From NCBI GenBank assembly GCA_051001135.1, contig JBPCNO010000096.1, positions 1-22,260 of the forward strand: a DNA stretch of 22,260 bases, read 5' to 3'. The stretch's first letter is position 1, and each line of letters begins with the position of its first letter. A program made the translations under genes and the position numbers. The stretch comes from CAWHMN01 sp051001135. GTDB taxonomy: Bacteria > Acidobacteriota > Terriglobia > Terriglobales > Acidobacteriaceae. This document shows, piece by piece, positions 1 to 8,380 of this stretch. The notes below the pieces were generated by a model, which did no database searches, was not told where the DNA came from, and worked only from the letters and a program-made list of their open reading frames with translations.

Positions 1-68
1 TCGGAAACGTTCGCGGAGGATGGCTGCTGGTTACGCTGCTGGAATACGGGCAGGTCAAAGAAGAATAG
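1..68 (+). CDS. 3' end of an unidentified gene
   Basis: An open frame read from base 3 ends at a TAG at 66-68 and gives about 21 residues, with a hydrophobic stretch (WLLVTLLEYG) and a charged tail (KEE). The start lies outside the window, so the product cannot be named. It converges on the small membrane-protein gene 28 bases downstream. The codon choice is plausible for a real gene, but so short a stretch could be open by chance. Confidence 0.35.
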   Translation, partial: GNVRGGWLLVTLLEYGQVKEE

Positions 69-96
69 GGCAGAGGGCGACGGTGGGGAGCAGCGC

Positions 97-306
97 TCAC
101 CCGTCGATCGTTCGCTTGCGGTCGATGCCGGCGATCACCGCCGCCCGCACCGACTGATACCGCTCCGGCGGATAACTCATCAGGGAGTGCTCGATGGCCT
201 TCCTGTAACCACCGGTCCAGATCGTATACATCACGGCCAGCGCACAGCCGACGCCCAGGGCAAAGCCGAAAAAGTAGCCGATCATGATGTTCATCAGACC
301 ACCCAT
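97..306 (-). CDS. small single-pass membrane protein, function unknown
   Basis: A 69-residue protein I do not recognise. Its N-terminal third is a glycine-rich hydrophobic segment (IMIGYFFGFALGVGCALAV) that would span the membrane once. The remainder is a short basic and polar cytoplasmic-type tail with a tyrosine/proline patch (SYPPERYQ) and an arginine/lysine-rich end. I chose the ATG at 306 because AGGGG lies five bases upstream. A GTG at 312 and an ATG at 294 are alternatives. It lies downstream of rho on the same strand, 256 bases away, and converges with the partial gene on its other side. No function can be inferred. Confidence 0.5.
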   Translation of the reverse strand: MGGLMNIMIGYFFGFALGVGCALAVMYTIWTGGYRKAIEHSLMSYPPERYQSVRAAVIAGIDRKRTIDG

Positions 307-390
307 GCGCACCCCTGACCTGGTATCCCGTTCAGCTCAAGTGTAAGCAACCTCGAAGCATAGTGTCGGCAGCAACGCATCGAGCACTAC

Positions 391-435
391 CAGGAAGAGA
401 AATTGCAGGAAGAGAAATTGCAGGAAGAGAAATTG
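391..435 (+). repeat. three perfect 15-bp tandem repeats
   Basis: The unit CAGGAAGAGAAATTG occurs three times without mismatch at 391-405, 406-420 and 421-435. Being 15 bp, it keeps frame. Read in plus frame 1 it gives QEEKL three times, followed by DAEVKS and a TAG at 454-456. This frame is closed upstream by TAG at 361-363 and has no ATG, GTG or TTG start in between. The repeat is therefore either noncoding or the tail of a decayed coiled-coil gene. Confidence 0.9.
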
Positions 436-514
436 GACGCGGAGGTGAAGAGCTAGCTTCCAACACGCTCTTCCCTCGAACCATTCGAAGGGCTCTCCGA
501 CGACTGCCGATCAG

Positions 515-539
515 GCGCGAAGCTGTAGCGCGAAGCTGT
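515..539. repeat. 12-bp direct repeat downstream of rho
   Basis: GCGCGAAGCTGT is present at 515-526 and 528-539, separated by one base. It lies just past the rho stop codon in a gap with no supported gene. It may be slippage-derived; no function is assigned. Confidence 0.8.
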
Positions 540-562
540 GGCTCATGCTGCGTCCGCGGCCC

Positions 563-1813
563 TTACAGCGAATTCATCTTCTGCAGAAACTCGGCATTGT
601 TGCGGGTCTTCGCCTGACGATCGACCAGCAATTCCATCGCCTCAACGGGAGACAGCGGATTGAGCACCTTGCGCAGTATCCAGATACGCTGCAGGTCCTC
701 CTTTGCAATCAGGAGTTCTTCCTTGCGGGTGCCGGAGCGCTGAATGTCGATGGCCGGGAAGACACGCTTGTCGACCAGTTTGCGGTCGAGAATCACTTCC
801 ATGTTGCCGGTTCCCTTGAATTCTTCGAAGATCACCTCATCCATGCGCGAGCCGGTGTCCACCAGCGCCGTCGCGATGATGGTCAGCGATCCACCCTCTT
901 CGATATTGCGGGCGGCGCCGAAGAAACGCTTGGGGCGCTGCAGCGCGTTCGAATCCACGCCGCCGGAGAGCACTTTTCCGGATGGGGGAACGATGGTGTT
1001 GTAGGCGCGGGCCAGGCGGGTAATGGAATCGAGCAGAATCACCACGTCACGTTTGTGCTCCACCAGGCGCTTGGCCTTCTCGATCACCATCTCGGCCACC
1101 TGTACGTGGCGCGCGGCAGGCTCGTCGAAGGTGGAACTGATGACCTCGCCCTTCACCGACCGCTGCATATCCGTGACCTCTTCCGGGCGCTCATCGATCA
1201 ACAGCACGATCAGCGCGACCTCCGGATGATTGGTGGTGACGGAGTTCGCGATGGCCTGCAGCAGCATGGTCTTGCCGGTGCGCGGCGGCGCCACGATCAG
1301 TCCGCGCTGTCCTTTGCCGATCGGCGTCAGCAGGTCCATCACGCGGCCGCTCGCATTGTCGTGCACGGTCTCCATGCGAATGCGTTCCTGCGGATAGAGC
1401 GGCGTCAGGTTGTCAAAGAGGATCTTGTTGCGAGTTTCTTCCGGCGATTCGAAGTTGATCGCTTCGATCTTCACCAGCGCGAAGTACTTCTCGCCTTCGT
1501 GCGGCGGGCGCACATTGCCGCTGATGGTGTCGCCCGTCTTCAGGTCGAATTTACGTATCTGCGATGGCGACACATAGATGTCGTCCGGGCCGGGGAGGTA
1601 GTTGTAGTCGGGCGAGCGAAGAAAGCCGTAGCCGTCGGGCAGGATCTCCAGCACGCCCTCGGCGAAGATGTGCCCTTCTTTTTCGCTCTGCGCCTGCAGA
1701 ATCTTGAAGATCAGGTCTTGCTTGCGCAGGCCGCTCGCGCCGGGGATTTCCAGCGTGCGCGCAATGCGGCTTAATTCCGTTATATTTTTTTCTTTCAATT
1801 CAGAAATAGTCAT
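563..1813 (-). CDS. rho: transcription termination factor Rho
   Basis: Hexameric RNA-dependent ATPase/helicase that ends transcription at Rho-dependent sites. At 416 aa it matches the usual length of compact Rho proteins. Domains in order are an N-terminal Rho_N helical domain (about 1-45), an OB-fold RNA-binding domain with GYGFLRSPDYNYLPG (61-75), and the RecA-like ATPase. The ATPase shows Walker A APPRTGKT at 175-182, Walker B VVILLDSITRLARAYN at 257-272, the Q-loop region LSGGVDSNALQRPKRFFGAA at 282-301 and the R-loop GTGNMEV at 334-340. AGGA lies six bases before the ATG. An omega-like gene precedes it by 101 bases on the same strand. That gap holds a small hairpin (CGCGG 1895-1899 with CCGCG 1908-1912) followed on the minus strand by a short T run, a possible leader attenuator. 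Identification is firm. Confidence 0.98.
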   Translation of the reverse strand: MTISELKEKNITELSRIARTLEIPGASGLRKQDLIFKILQAQSEKEGHIFAEGVLEILPDGYGFLRSPDYNYLPGPDDIYVSPSQIRKFDLKTGDTISGNVRPPHEGEKYFALVKIEAINFESPEETRNKILFDNLTPLYPQERIRMETVHDNASGRVMDLLTPIGKGQRGLIVAPPRTGKTMLLQAIANSVTTNHPEVALIVLLIDERPEEVTDMQRSVKGEVISSTFDEPAARHVQVAEMVIEKAKRLVEHKRDVVILLDSITRLARAYNTIVPPSGKVLSGGVDSNALQRPKRFFGAARNIEEGGSLTIIATALVDTGSRMDEVIFEEFKGTGNMEVILDRKLVDKRVFPAIDIQRSGTRKEELLIAKEDLQRIWILRKVLNPLSPVEAMELLVDRQAKTRNNAEFLQKMNSL

Positions 1814-1914
1814 GGGTTCCTACAGGTGGGATTTTGAAGGATGGAGTGAACTGCGGAGAGGAGTAGAAGAGGGGGTCGATCCGATGGGGAAAACCGCGGA
1901 CAGCAGGCCGCGCT

Positions 1915-2136
1915 TTAAGCTGCGCGGCGCTGCTGAACCTGCTGGGTAACGGGAGTTTTTTCAATGCCGGGTCGAACCGGACTCTCGTGGTGGAAGCGAA
2001 CTAGGACATCATTCGTCGTGTCCTGAAGGCGTGTGCTCGGCTTGTGCAGCTTACGGGTAGCCTTCGATGCCAGTTGGCACAGTTGATAGCGATTCTGAAT
2101 GTGGGTAAGTGCCCCAAAGATCAAGTCGGAACGCAT
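1915..2136 (-). CDS. probable RNA polymerase omega-subunit-like (RpoZ-like) protein
   Basis: A 73-residue basic protein. The segment NRYQLCQLASKATRKLHKP (about 15-33) matches the core helix pattern of omega subunits, in which N-R-[FY]-x-L, then V/L-A-x-[KR]-A-R-x-[LM], is the conserved stretch. The following DTTNDVLVRF corresponds to the region after the core helix. Omega binds the beta' subunit and aids polymerase assembly. The C-terminus (QQVQQRRAA) is short and basic, unlike the acidic tail of many omegas. GAGAGGAGA lies about 11 bases before the ATG. It shares strand with rho and is probably co-transcribed from the promoter at 2473-2501. The family call rests on the motif by eye only; a dedicated acidobacterial paralog of omega is an alternative. 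Confidence 0.6.
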   Translation of the reverse strand: MRSDLIFGALTHIQNRYQLCQLASKATRKLHKPSTRLQDTTNDVLVRFHHESPVRPGIEKTPVTQQVQQRRAA

Positions 2137-2466
2137 TGGTAACTAGTCTCCTCTCACTCTCGACCGTTACTATCGGGCCCACTGATCTGCTTGGACGCGA
2201 TTACGTCGAGCTTTCGTTGTGTCGCTCATTGAATAGACGCGTTGATTTCCCAAACGGATACAGGAAAACGCGTATAGTTTCATGACGTTTAATCTTGGTA
2301 CATTCCGCCGACTTTCAGGCGGAACCCCTCCGGGCCAACTTTCCAGCGGGTGTGTTCCTGCCCGGGAGCGCTCAATCAAGCTGAAGGCTGGCACTCGAGG
2401 ACGAGACTTGCCGTGTGCTGGCGAACCAGCAGACATGCCCCTTGAGACGCATACTCTCACCAGGCA
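2137..2466 (-). promoter_or_regulatory. long structured leader upstream of the omega-like/rho genes
   Basis: If transcription starts at the predicted promoter, the omega-like message has an untranslated leader of about 330 nt. On the minus strand it contains TGCTGG-UUCG-CCAGCA (2416-2431), a six-pair stem with the very stable UUCG tetraloop, and TTCCGCC/GGCGGAA (2303-2324) with an 8-nt loop. A 96-codon open frame over 2170-2460 has no recognisable product and looks like a by-product of base composition. Known leader classes were not recognised. A separate small RNA gene is an alternative. Confidence 0.4.
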
Positions 2467-2472
2467 ATGCTG

Positions 2473-2501
2473 ACATTATTCGGTTTCGCTATTCAGGTCA
2501 A
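2473..2501 (-). promoter_or_regulatory. sigma-70-type promoter for the omega-like/rho unit
   Basis: On the minus strand, TTGACC (complement of 2496-2501) is separated by exactly 17 bases from TAATGT (complement of 2473-2478). The expected start is near 2466, reading toward the omega-like gene and rho. It sits in a locally AT-rich gap. Confidence 0.6.
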
Positions 2502-2780
2502 CACTTTTTTTCATAGAGTACCGCTTTTATACTCTCGAAATCGGGATGGTCTGTAGGTTATTGAAAATAAGCCACCTATCAAACAATCAGGGGCGTTTCG
2601 AGCGTGTGCGCCGGTGATTTCCCTAGTCTGCGTTGAAACGGTATTACCAAAAACAGGAGCTTTTCTGCTGAGATAGCGGTAAAATACCCCCCGCTCCGAT
2701 CCACGCAGACAGATCACGCAGACAGATCCACGCCGACAAAATGGTGGTCCAGGGGCTGCTGCGGAGACGCAGCCTGGTTC
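2502..2780. other. gene-free gap with a 13-bp tandem repeat and a hairpin after comM
   Basis: No supported gene lies here. ACGCAGACAGATC is tandemly repeated at 2703-2715 and 2716-2728. Just past the comM stop, a hairpin (GCTGCG 2758-2763, loop 2764-2767, CGCAGC 2768-2773, extended by CCAG 2749-2752 with CTGG 2774-2777) could end the comM transcript on the minus strand, but only a weak T run (TTTT) follows several bases later. AGAGTA/TACTCT (2515-2520, 2530-2535) is a further short inverted repeat. Confidence 0.45.
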
Positions 2781-4334
2781 TCAGCTCCAGTAGCTCCGGT
2801 CCAACGTCCTATATTGGATCGCCTCGGCGAGGTGGTTGACGGAGACGGCCGGGACCCCTTCGAGATCAGCGATGGTGCGCGCCACTTTCAGGATACGATC
2901 GTGGGCACGCGCACTCAGCCCCTGCTGTTGCATGGCCCGTTCGAGCAGCCGTTCGGCATCGGGGTGCAGCTCGCACCAGGTGCGGATCTGCCGCGTTCCC
3001 ATCTGGGCGTTGGAGAAGATGGCCTCCCCCTGAAATCTCTGGTGCTGCCGCTCCCGGGCCGCCAGCACCCGCGTCCGGATCTCCGCCGAGCCCTCGGCGG
3101 CCTGACCCCCGCGCAGCTCCCGGTACTGCACCGCCGGCACCTCTATATGGATATCGATGCGATCCAGAAGCGGCCCGGAGACGCGCGAAACGTAGCGCTG
3201 CATCATGGGTGGCGTGCACATGCACTCCCGGCTCTTGTCGTTGAAGTAGCCGCAGGGGCAGGGATTCATGGCCGCCGCCAGCATAAATCGCGCCGGAAAG
3301 CTCAGGGACATCGACGAGAGCGCAATGGTCACGGTGCCGTCTTCGAGGGGCTGCCGCATCACTTCAAGCACATTGCGGGGAAACTCGGGCAGCTCATCCA
3401 GGAAGAGCACCCCGTTGTGCGCGAGCGAGACCTCGCCCGGCCGGGGCACGGCGCCGCCACCAATCAGGCCTGCGTCCGAGATCGTATGGTGCGGTGAGCG
3501 AAAGGGCCGCGCGGTCACCAGGCCGGCATCGGCATCCAGAACGCCCGCCACCGAATGGATCTTGGTCGTCTCCAGCGCTTCAGTGAAGCGCAGAGGAGTC
3601 AGAATGGACGGCAGGCGCTTGGCCAGCATCGTCTTGCCCGAGCCCGGCGGTCCGATCATCAGGATGTTGTGTCCACCGGCGGCGGCTACTTCGAGTGCTC
3701 GCTTTGCCACCGTTTGCCCGCGCACGTCCTTGAAGTCGAAGGGAAAGTGCTGCAACTGCTCCAACAGCTCGGAGGAGGCGACTTTGAATGGCTGGGTGTG
3801 GATACCCCCGTTCGCCGCCGCATTGAACAGCTCCCGCGCCTCCGTCAATGACTGCACCGGATATACGTTGACGCCTTCGACCACGGCAGCTTCCGCGGCG
3901 TTCGATGCAGGCACGATCAGGTTGGCGATGCCCCGCTGTTTGGCAGCCACTGCAATCGGCAGCATACCGGGAACGCCGCGGACGCTGCCATCCAGCCCCA
4001 GCTCGCCGACGGTGAGGAAATTGCTCAGGTCGCGATTCTGCAGCGCTCCGTAGGCTCCGAGAATGCCAATCGCAATGGGCAGATCGAAGCCGGAGCCTTC
4101 CTTCTTCAGGTCCGCGGGCGCAAGATTGATGGTGATGTGCGTGGGCGGGATGGAGAAGCCGGAGTTCTTGATCGCTGCCCGCACACGATCGCGGCTCTCA
4201 CGCACGGCTGCGTCCGGAAGCCCAACGGTGTGGAACCGGTCTTCCTGCACCTGAATGCCGGAGAAATCGACTTCCACGTCGATGATGTGCGCATCGATTC
4301 CATACACGGCTGCGCTGAGCGCTTTGAAAAGCAT
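2781..4334 (-). CDS. comM: ComM/YifB-family Mg-chelatase-like AAA+ ATPase
   Basis: AAA+ protein of the YifB/ComM family; the characterised ComM is a helicase that drives branch migration of DNA taken up in natural transformation. The 517-residue length is close to the family norm of about 506. The start at 4334 is chosen because MLFKALSAAVYGIDAHIIDVEVD is the conserved family N-terminus, whereas the 42 codons upstream look unconserved. Domains are an N-terminal ribosomal-S5-fold region similar to Lon C-termini (about 1-165), the AAA+ core with Walker A GPPGSGKT at 228-235 and Walker B VLFLDELPEF at 309-318, a cysteine motif CPCGYFNDKSRECMC at 359-373, an arginine-bearing SGPLLDRIDIHIE at 386-398, and a C-terminal helical domain. 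It is transcribed divergently from sdaA, 143 bases away. It does not prove that this organism is naturally competent. Confidence 0.93.
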   Translation of the reverse strand: MLFKALSAAVYGIDAHIIDVEVDFSGIQVQEDRFHTVGLPDAAVRESRDRVRAAIKNSGFSIPPTHITINLAPADLKKEGSGFDLPIAIGILGAYGALQNRDLSNFLTVGELGLDGSVRGVPGMLPIAVAAKQRGIANLIVPASNAAEAAVVEGVNVYPVQSLTEARELFNAAANGGIHTQPFKVASSELLEQLQHFPFDFKDVRGQTVAKRALEVAAAGGHNILMIGPPGSGKTMLAKRLPSILTPLRFTEALETTKIHSVAGVLDADAGLVTARPFRSPHHTISDAGLIGGGAVPRPGEVSLAHNGVLFLDELPEFPRNVLEVMRQPLEDGTVTIALSSMSLSFPARFMLAAAMNPCPCGYFNDKSRECMCTPPMMQRYVSRVSGPLLDRIDIHIEVPAVQYRELRGGQAAEGSAEIRTRVLAARERQHQRFQGEAIFSNAQMGTRQIRTWCELHPDAERLLERAMQQQGLSARAHDRILKVARTIADLEGVPAVSVNHLAEAIQYRTLDRSYWS

Positions 4335-4477
4335 GATGTGGCTGGGATCCCGCCTGTATGTAGTCTGCTTCGCGCCGAGTATAGCGAGTGACGGCACGGC
4401 GGCCATAGACCACAAAGGTTGCAGAGCCGCCCGCCTGCCCGCGGCCAGACGTATTCGCAACGCTGTAGGATGAAGGC

Positions 4478-5905
<1,428 letters not shown>

Positions 5906-5963
5906 TCCGGAGACCCTTCGAACAAAGCTCACGTTCGGCATTGGTCGAAAGCGAGCGGTCCAT

Positions 5964-6188
5964 GGGTGTCCCCCATTCTTTGCGCCAGTGGAATCGTCGG
6001 ACCACCGGCAAAGTTGACGTGCAAAGGGTGGGTTTCTGCGTAGCGCAGGCCGATTTCCCCCATCTTCCCTTTAGCCAAATCGACTTGGGCGCGAAAAGCG
6101 GGATGCGCCCTTGGCGCAGCGACCCACCCTTTGCGCCTCAGGGTGCGGAAGACGCCGGATTCAGCGACGCGCAAAGAATGGGGCACCC
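5964..6188. repeat. nested-palindrome intergenic repeat, copy A (225 bp)
   Basis: Outer inverted arms lie at 5964-5986 and 6169-6188 (right arm GCGCAAAGAATGGGGCACCC). Inner arms lie at 6021-6034 (GCAAAGGGTGGGTT) and 6121-6137 (GACCCACCCTTTGCGCC). The core has two hairpins: CTGCG/CGCAG at 6036-6048 and TGCGCC/GGCGCA at 6104-6118. Its reverse complement aligns with copy B at 9493-9712 across arms and core, so the copies sit in opposite orientation. No transposase is encoded. It separates sdaA from the VOC gene and may act as a transcription stop or mRNA stabiliser. It resembles a MITE or REP-like element; the mobilising enzyme is unknown. Confidence 0.85.
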
Positions 6189-6263
6189 GCGGTTGTGGCG
6201 GGGAAAGAAGGATCACCGACCCTCCTTCGGGAAAAGCGCCGCGCTAAACGCTAAAGTAGAGCG

Positions 6264-6740
6264 ATGACCACGACAGAGAACGATGCTTTGCGGAGCCACT
6301 CCTACGATCCGGCCAACGGATTCCCTCGCATCATGCCGGCCTTGCGGTATGAGGATGTCGGCGCTGCCATAGCGTGGTTGAGCCGTGCCTTCGGGCTGAA
6401 GGAGCATCTGCGCTGGGCAGACGAGCACGGCGCTGTGCAACATGCCGAGATGCGCATCGGCACCGGCTACATCGAACTGGCCTCGGCTTCGCGGAAGGGC
6501 TTCCAGAGTCCCAAACGTCTCGGGGCCGCGTCTCAGTCACTGGTCTTGCTGGTCGATGATGTGGATGCGCACTACCGGCAGGCGCACGCTGCGGGCGCCA
6601 AGGTTCTCGCCGAACCCGCGAACCAGCCGTGGGGCCTGCGGCAGTATTCGGCCGAGGATCCGGAAGGACACCGCTGGGAGTTCTCCCAACATCTACGGGA
6701 TGTCCCGCCCGCTGAGTGGGGCGCGCAACTGATGGAGTAA
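6264..6740 (+). CDS. VOC (glyoxalase/bleomycin-resistance fold) family protein
   Basis: A 158-residue protein with one vicinal-oxygen-chelate domain over about 22-143, made of the usual paired beta-alpha-beta-beta-beta modules. The first module begins MPALRYEDVGAAIAWLSRAFG, the second SLVLLVDDVDAHYRQAHAAG, and the domain ends in YSAEDPEGHRWEFSQHL, the closing strand typical of PhnB/glyoxalase-like members. Such proteins bind a divalent metal or small ligands, and substrates vary widely, so no reaction is assigned. The ATG at 6264 has only a weak upstream AGAG. It follows repeat copy A by 75 bases and converges with the phospholipase C-like gene, 31 bases away. Confidence 0.85.
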   Translation: MTTTENDALRSHSYDPANGFPRIMPALRYEDVGAAIAWLSRAFGLKEHLRWADEHGAVQHAEMRIGTGYIELASASRKGFQSPKRLGAASQSLVLLVDDVDAHYRQAHAAGAKVLAEPANQPWGLRQYSAEDPEGHRWEFSQHLRDVPPAEWGAQLME

Positions 6741-6771
6741 GAGAGTTCCGGCTCTGGGCATTGGTTCCTCT

Positions 6772-8169
6772 TCACCTGGAGGAATCAGGGACGGCAGCTC
6801 CTGCGAGGGGCTCCTCGTCATCGTAAGTGGTGAATGGCGGCGGTTCCGTGCTGGTCGGCATGGTGCGCAAAACGGCAAGGTCCTGCTGTAAAGCCGCCCA
6901 GGCCTGCGGATCTTTCCTGGTCGCAAAGGGCAGATCGGGATTCGCGTAGTATGCCAGGATGTCCTCGCGCGCTTCGGGCGAAATGGGCTGTTGCGGGTTT
7001 GCCGCCAGCCGGTGCGCCAGTGTGGCATAGGTGTCGTCGGTCAGGCGGTAGCCGCTGGGCCGCACGGGGCTGCCAGTGTCGAGATCGAGATTGGGCAACG
7101 GATGGCGAGGGTCAGCCCGCTGGCGTAGTGAACTCTGTGCAGCCCCTGCCCTGGCCGTCAAGGGTGCGCCCGGCGGAGGGGTAAAGCGTCGCAGGGTCCG
7201 GTTCAACTGATTCGAGGATTGCACCACGGAGTGGATGTACTCAGCCTCCGTGTGCGTGGTCGGTCCCTTGATGGCGAGCAGCTTTAGCGGCCCAATCTTG
7301 GGCAGCACAAAGATCAGGCCTGCGACCGCATAGGTCCCAAGTCCAGCGTGACGCCGATACTTCGCCCACTGGTTTTCCTTCTCCACGATGGCGATCTCGC
7401 TCTGCAACTGCCGCAGCTCGGGGCTGTTCCTATCGGCGGGCTCATGGTTGCGGTGCAGCAGTGTGAGCGCATAGGCGATGCGCGGAATCAGACGGTGTAC
7501 GGCAAAGCGGTAAGCGCCCACGTTGACGCGCTGCTTGCGGCCGGCGGTGAAGTCCTCACTCAGGCCATAGGTCTGGTAGAACGCCAGCGCGAGCTGTTTG
7601 ACAGGCACCTCCAGCCCGACGTGGCGCAGGTAGTGGACGGGCGCCAGGCGGTGGTGCGCGATTTCATTGATGTCGAAGGCAAACTCGGTCTGTACATGCT
7701 GGTGCTTGCCTTCGGCATAGGCCACGACGTTTCCATACTTGTCGCGCAGCCTGGGGAACTCGATTGGCACGGCGAGGTTGGTCGCCTCCGAGTACCCGGC
7801 GCTGTCGCCGATGTAATGCGACAGCGCGCCCACGGCAAAGGCCAGCTCATCCGCGTTGGCGGCGTCGCGAAACAGGTTCACCACGAGGTCGCCGGAGCGC
7901 ACATAGTGGGTCAGGTTGGAGACGAAGGCGTCGCCGAAGGGGTAGTAGCCGATGTCCTGGATCACGCAGCCGCCATAGGCGTAGGCCCGCGCGTGCTCAA
8001 GCTCCGCGGGCGTCAGACCGGGATAACGGCTGAGCAGTAATGGCACGATGGAGCTCTGCCAGGCGAGGTCGATCAGCTCCTCATGCGTGAGCAGGGAGTA
8101 CGCATCCGCCGGGTGGCAGAGCGCGAGCGTGCAGAGCAAAAGCAATGTGAACCGGAGGCGAACAAACAT
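6772..8169 (-). CDS. exported zinc-dependent phospholipase C-like protein
   Basis: A 465-residue protein with a clear signal peptide (FTLLLLCTLALCHPADA, likely cut after residue 23). The mature part resembles the zinc-dependent phospholipase C/S1-P1 nuclease fold. Candidate metal ligands, spaced as in the family, are His29 (LLTHEE), Asp72 (VIQDIGYYPFGD), His88 (LTHYVRSGD), His118 and Asp122 (LSHYIGDSAGY), His158 and Glu162 (KHQHVQTEF). It would hydrolyse phosphodiester or phospholipid substrates outside the cytoplasm. A hydrophobic segment near 277-300 may be a second membrane anchor. The region after about 330 is proline- and alanine-rich, lacks recognisable motifs and ends in an acidic tail. 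It is divergent from the methyltransferase gene. The fold is well supported; the substrate is not. Confidence 0.82.
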   Translation of the reverse strand: MFVRLRFTLLLLCTLALCHPADAYSLLTHEELIDLAWQSSIVPLLLSRYPGLTPAELEHARAYAYGGCVIQDIGYYPFGDAFVSNLTHYVRSGDLVVNLFRDAANADELAFAVGALSHYIGDSAGYSEATNLAVPIEFPRLRDKYGNVVAYAEGKHQHVQTEFAFDINEIAHHRLAPVHYLRHVGLEVPVKQLALAFYQTYGLSEDFTAGRKQRVNVGAYRFAVHRLIPRIAYALTLLHRNHEPADRNSPELRQLQSEIAIVEKENQWAKYRRHAGLGTYAVAGLIFVLPKIGPLKLLAIKGPTTHTEAEYIHSVVQSSNQLNRTLRRFTPPPGAPLTARAGAAQSSLRQRADPRHPLPNLDLDTGSPVRPSGYRLTDDTYATLAHRLAANPQQPISPEAREDILAYYANPDLPFATRKDPQAWAALQQDLAVLRTMPTSTEPPPFTTYDDEEPLAGAAVPDSSR

Positions 8170-8221
8170 GCGCTTTGAAGAGGGTACCGCAGACCCGGGA
8201 TAGCATGCGTTCGCAAAGCCG

Positions 8222-8253
8222 TTGCTTCCTCCCAGGGCGTTGGACTATAGTCC
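8222..8253 (+). promoter_or_regulatory. promoter with a perfect palindrome over the -10 box
   Basis: TTGCTT (8222-8227), an 18-base spacer and TATAGT (8246-8251) make a plausible sigma-70 promoter reading toward the methyltransferase. The -10 box lies inside the perfect 12-bp palindrome GGACTATAGTCC (8242-8253), as expected of a repressor operator. Downstream, CGCGCATCCCTG occurs twice in the leader (8297-8308, 8323-8334). Confidence 0.45.
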
Positions 8254-8380
8254 GGTTCGGGCCAAATGGGAACGTGAGTCTCTCCCTTTCCTCGGCCGCG
8301 CATCCCTGCTCTCCGCAGGTGACGCGCATCCCTGGCGGTTGGCCATCGTTCCCTCGTTCTATCTAAAGGAGGCGAGAGCC

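Noticed and set aside
391..435. CRISPR-like array
   Set aside because: Units of 15 bp repeat directly without spacers; no array of repeats with spacers or cas gene exists in the window.
545..1774. 409-codon open frame on the plus strand opposite rho
   Set aside because: It lies wholly antisense to an unmistakable Rho gene and has no recognisable domain; long opposite-strand frames are common in GC-rich coding DNA.
2170..2460. 96-codon minus-strand frame between the omega-like gene and its promoter
   Set aside because: No domain, no good ribosome-binding site, and it overlies the hairpins of the presumed leader.
4335..4460. 42-codon N-terminal extension of the ComM protein
   Set aside because: The conserved family N-terminus begins at the ATG at 4334, and the extension resembles no known ComM.
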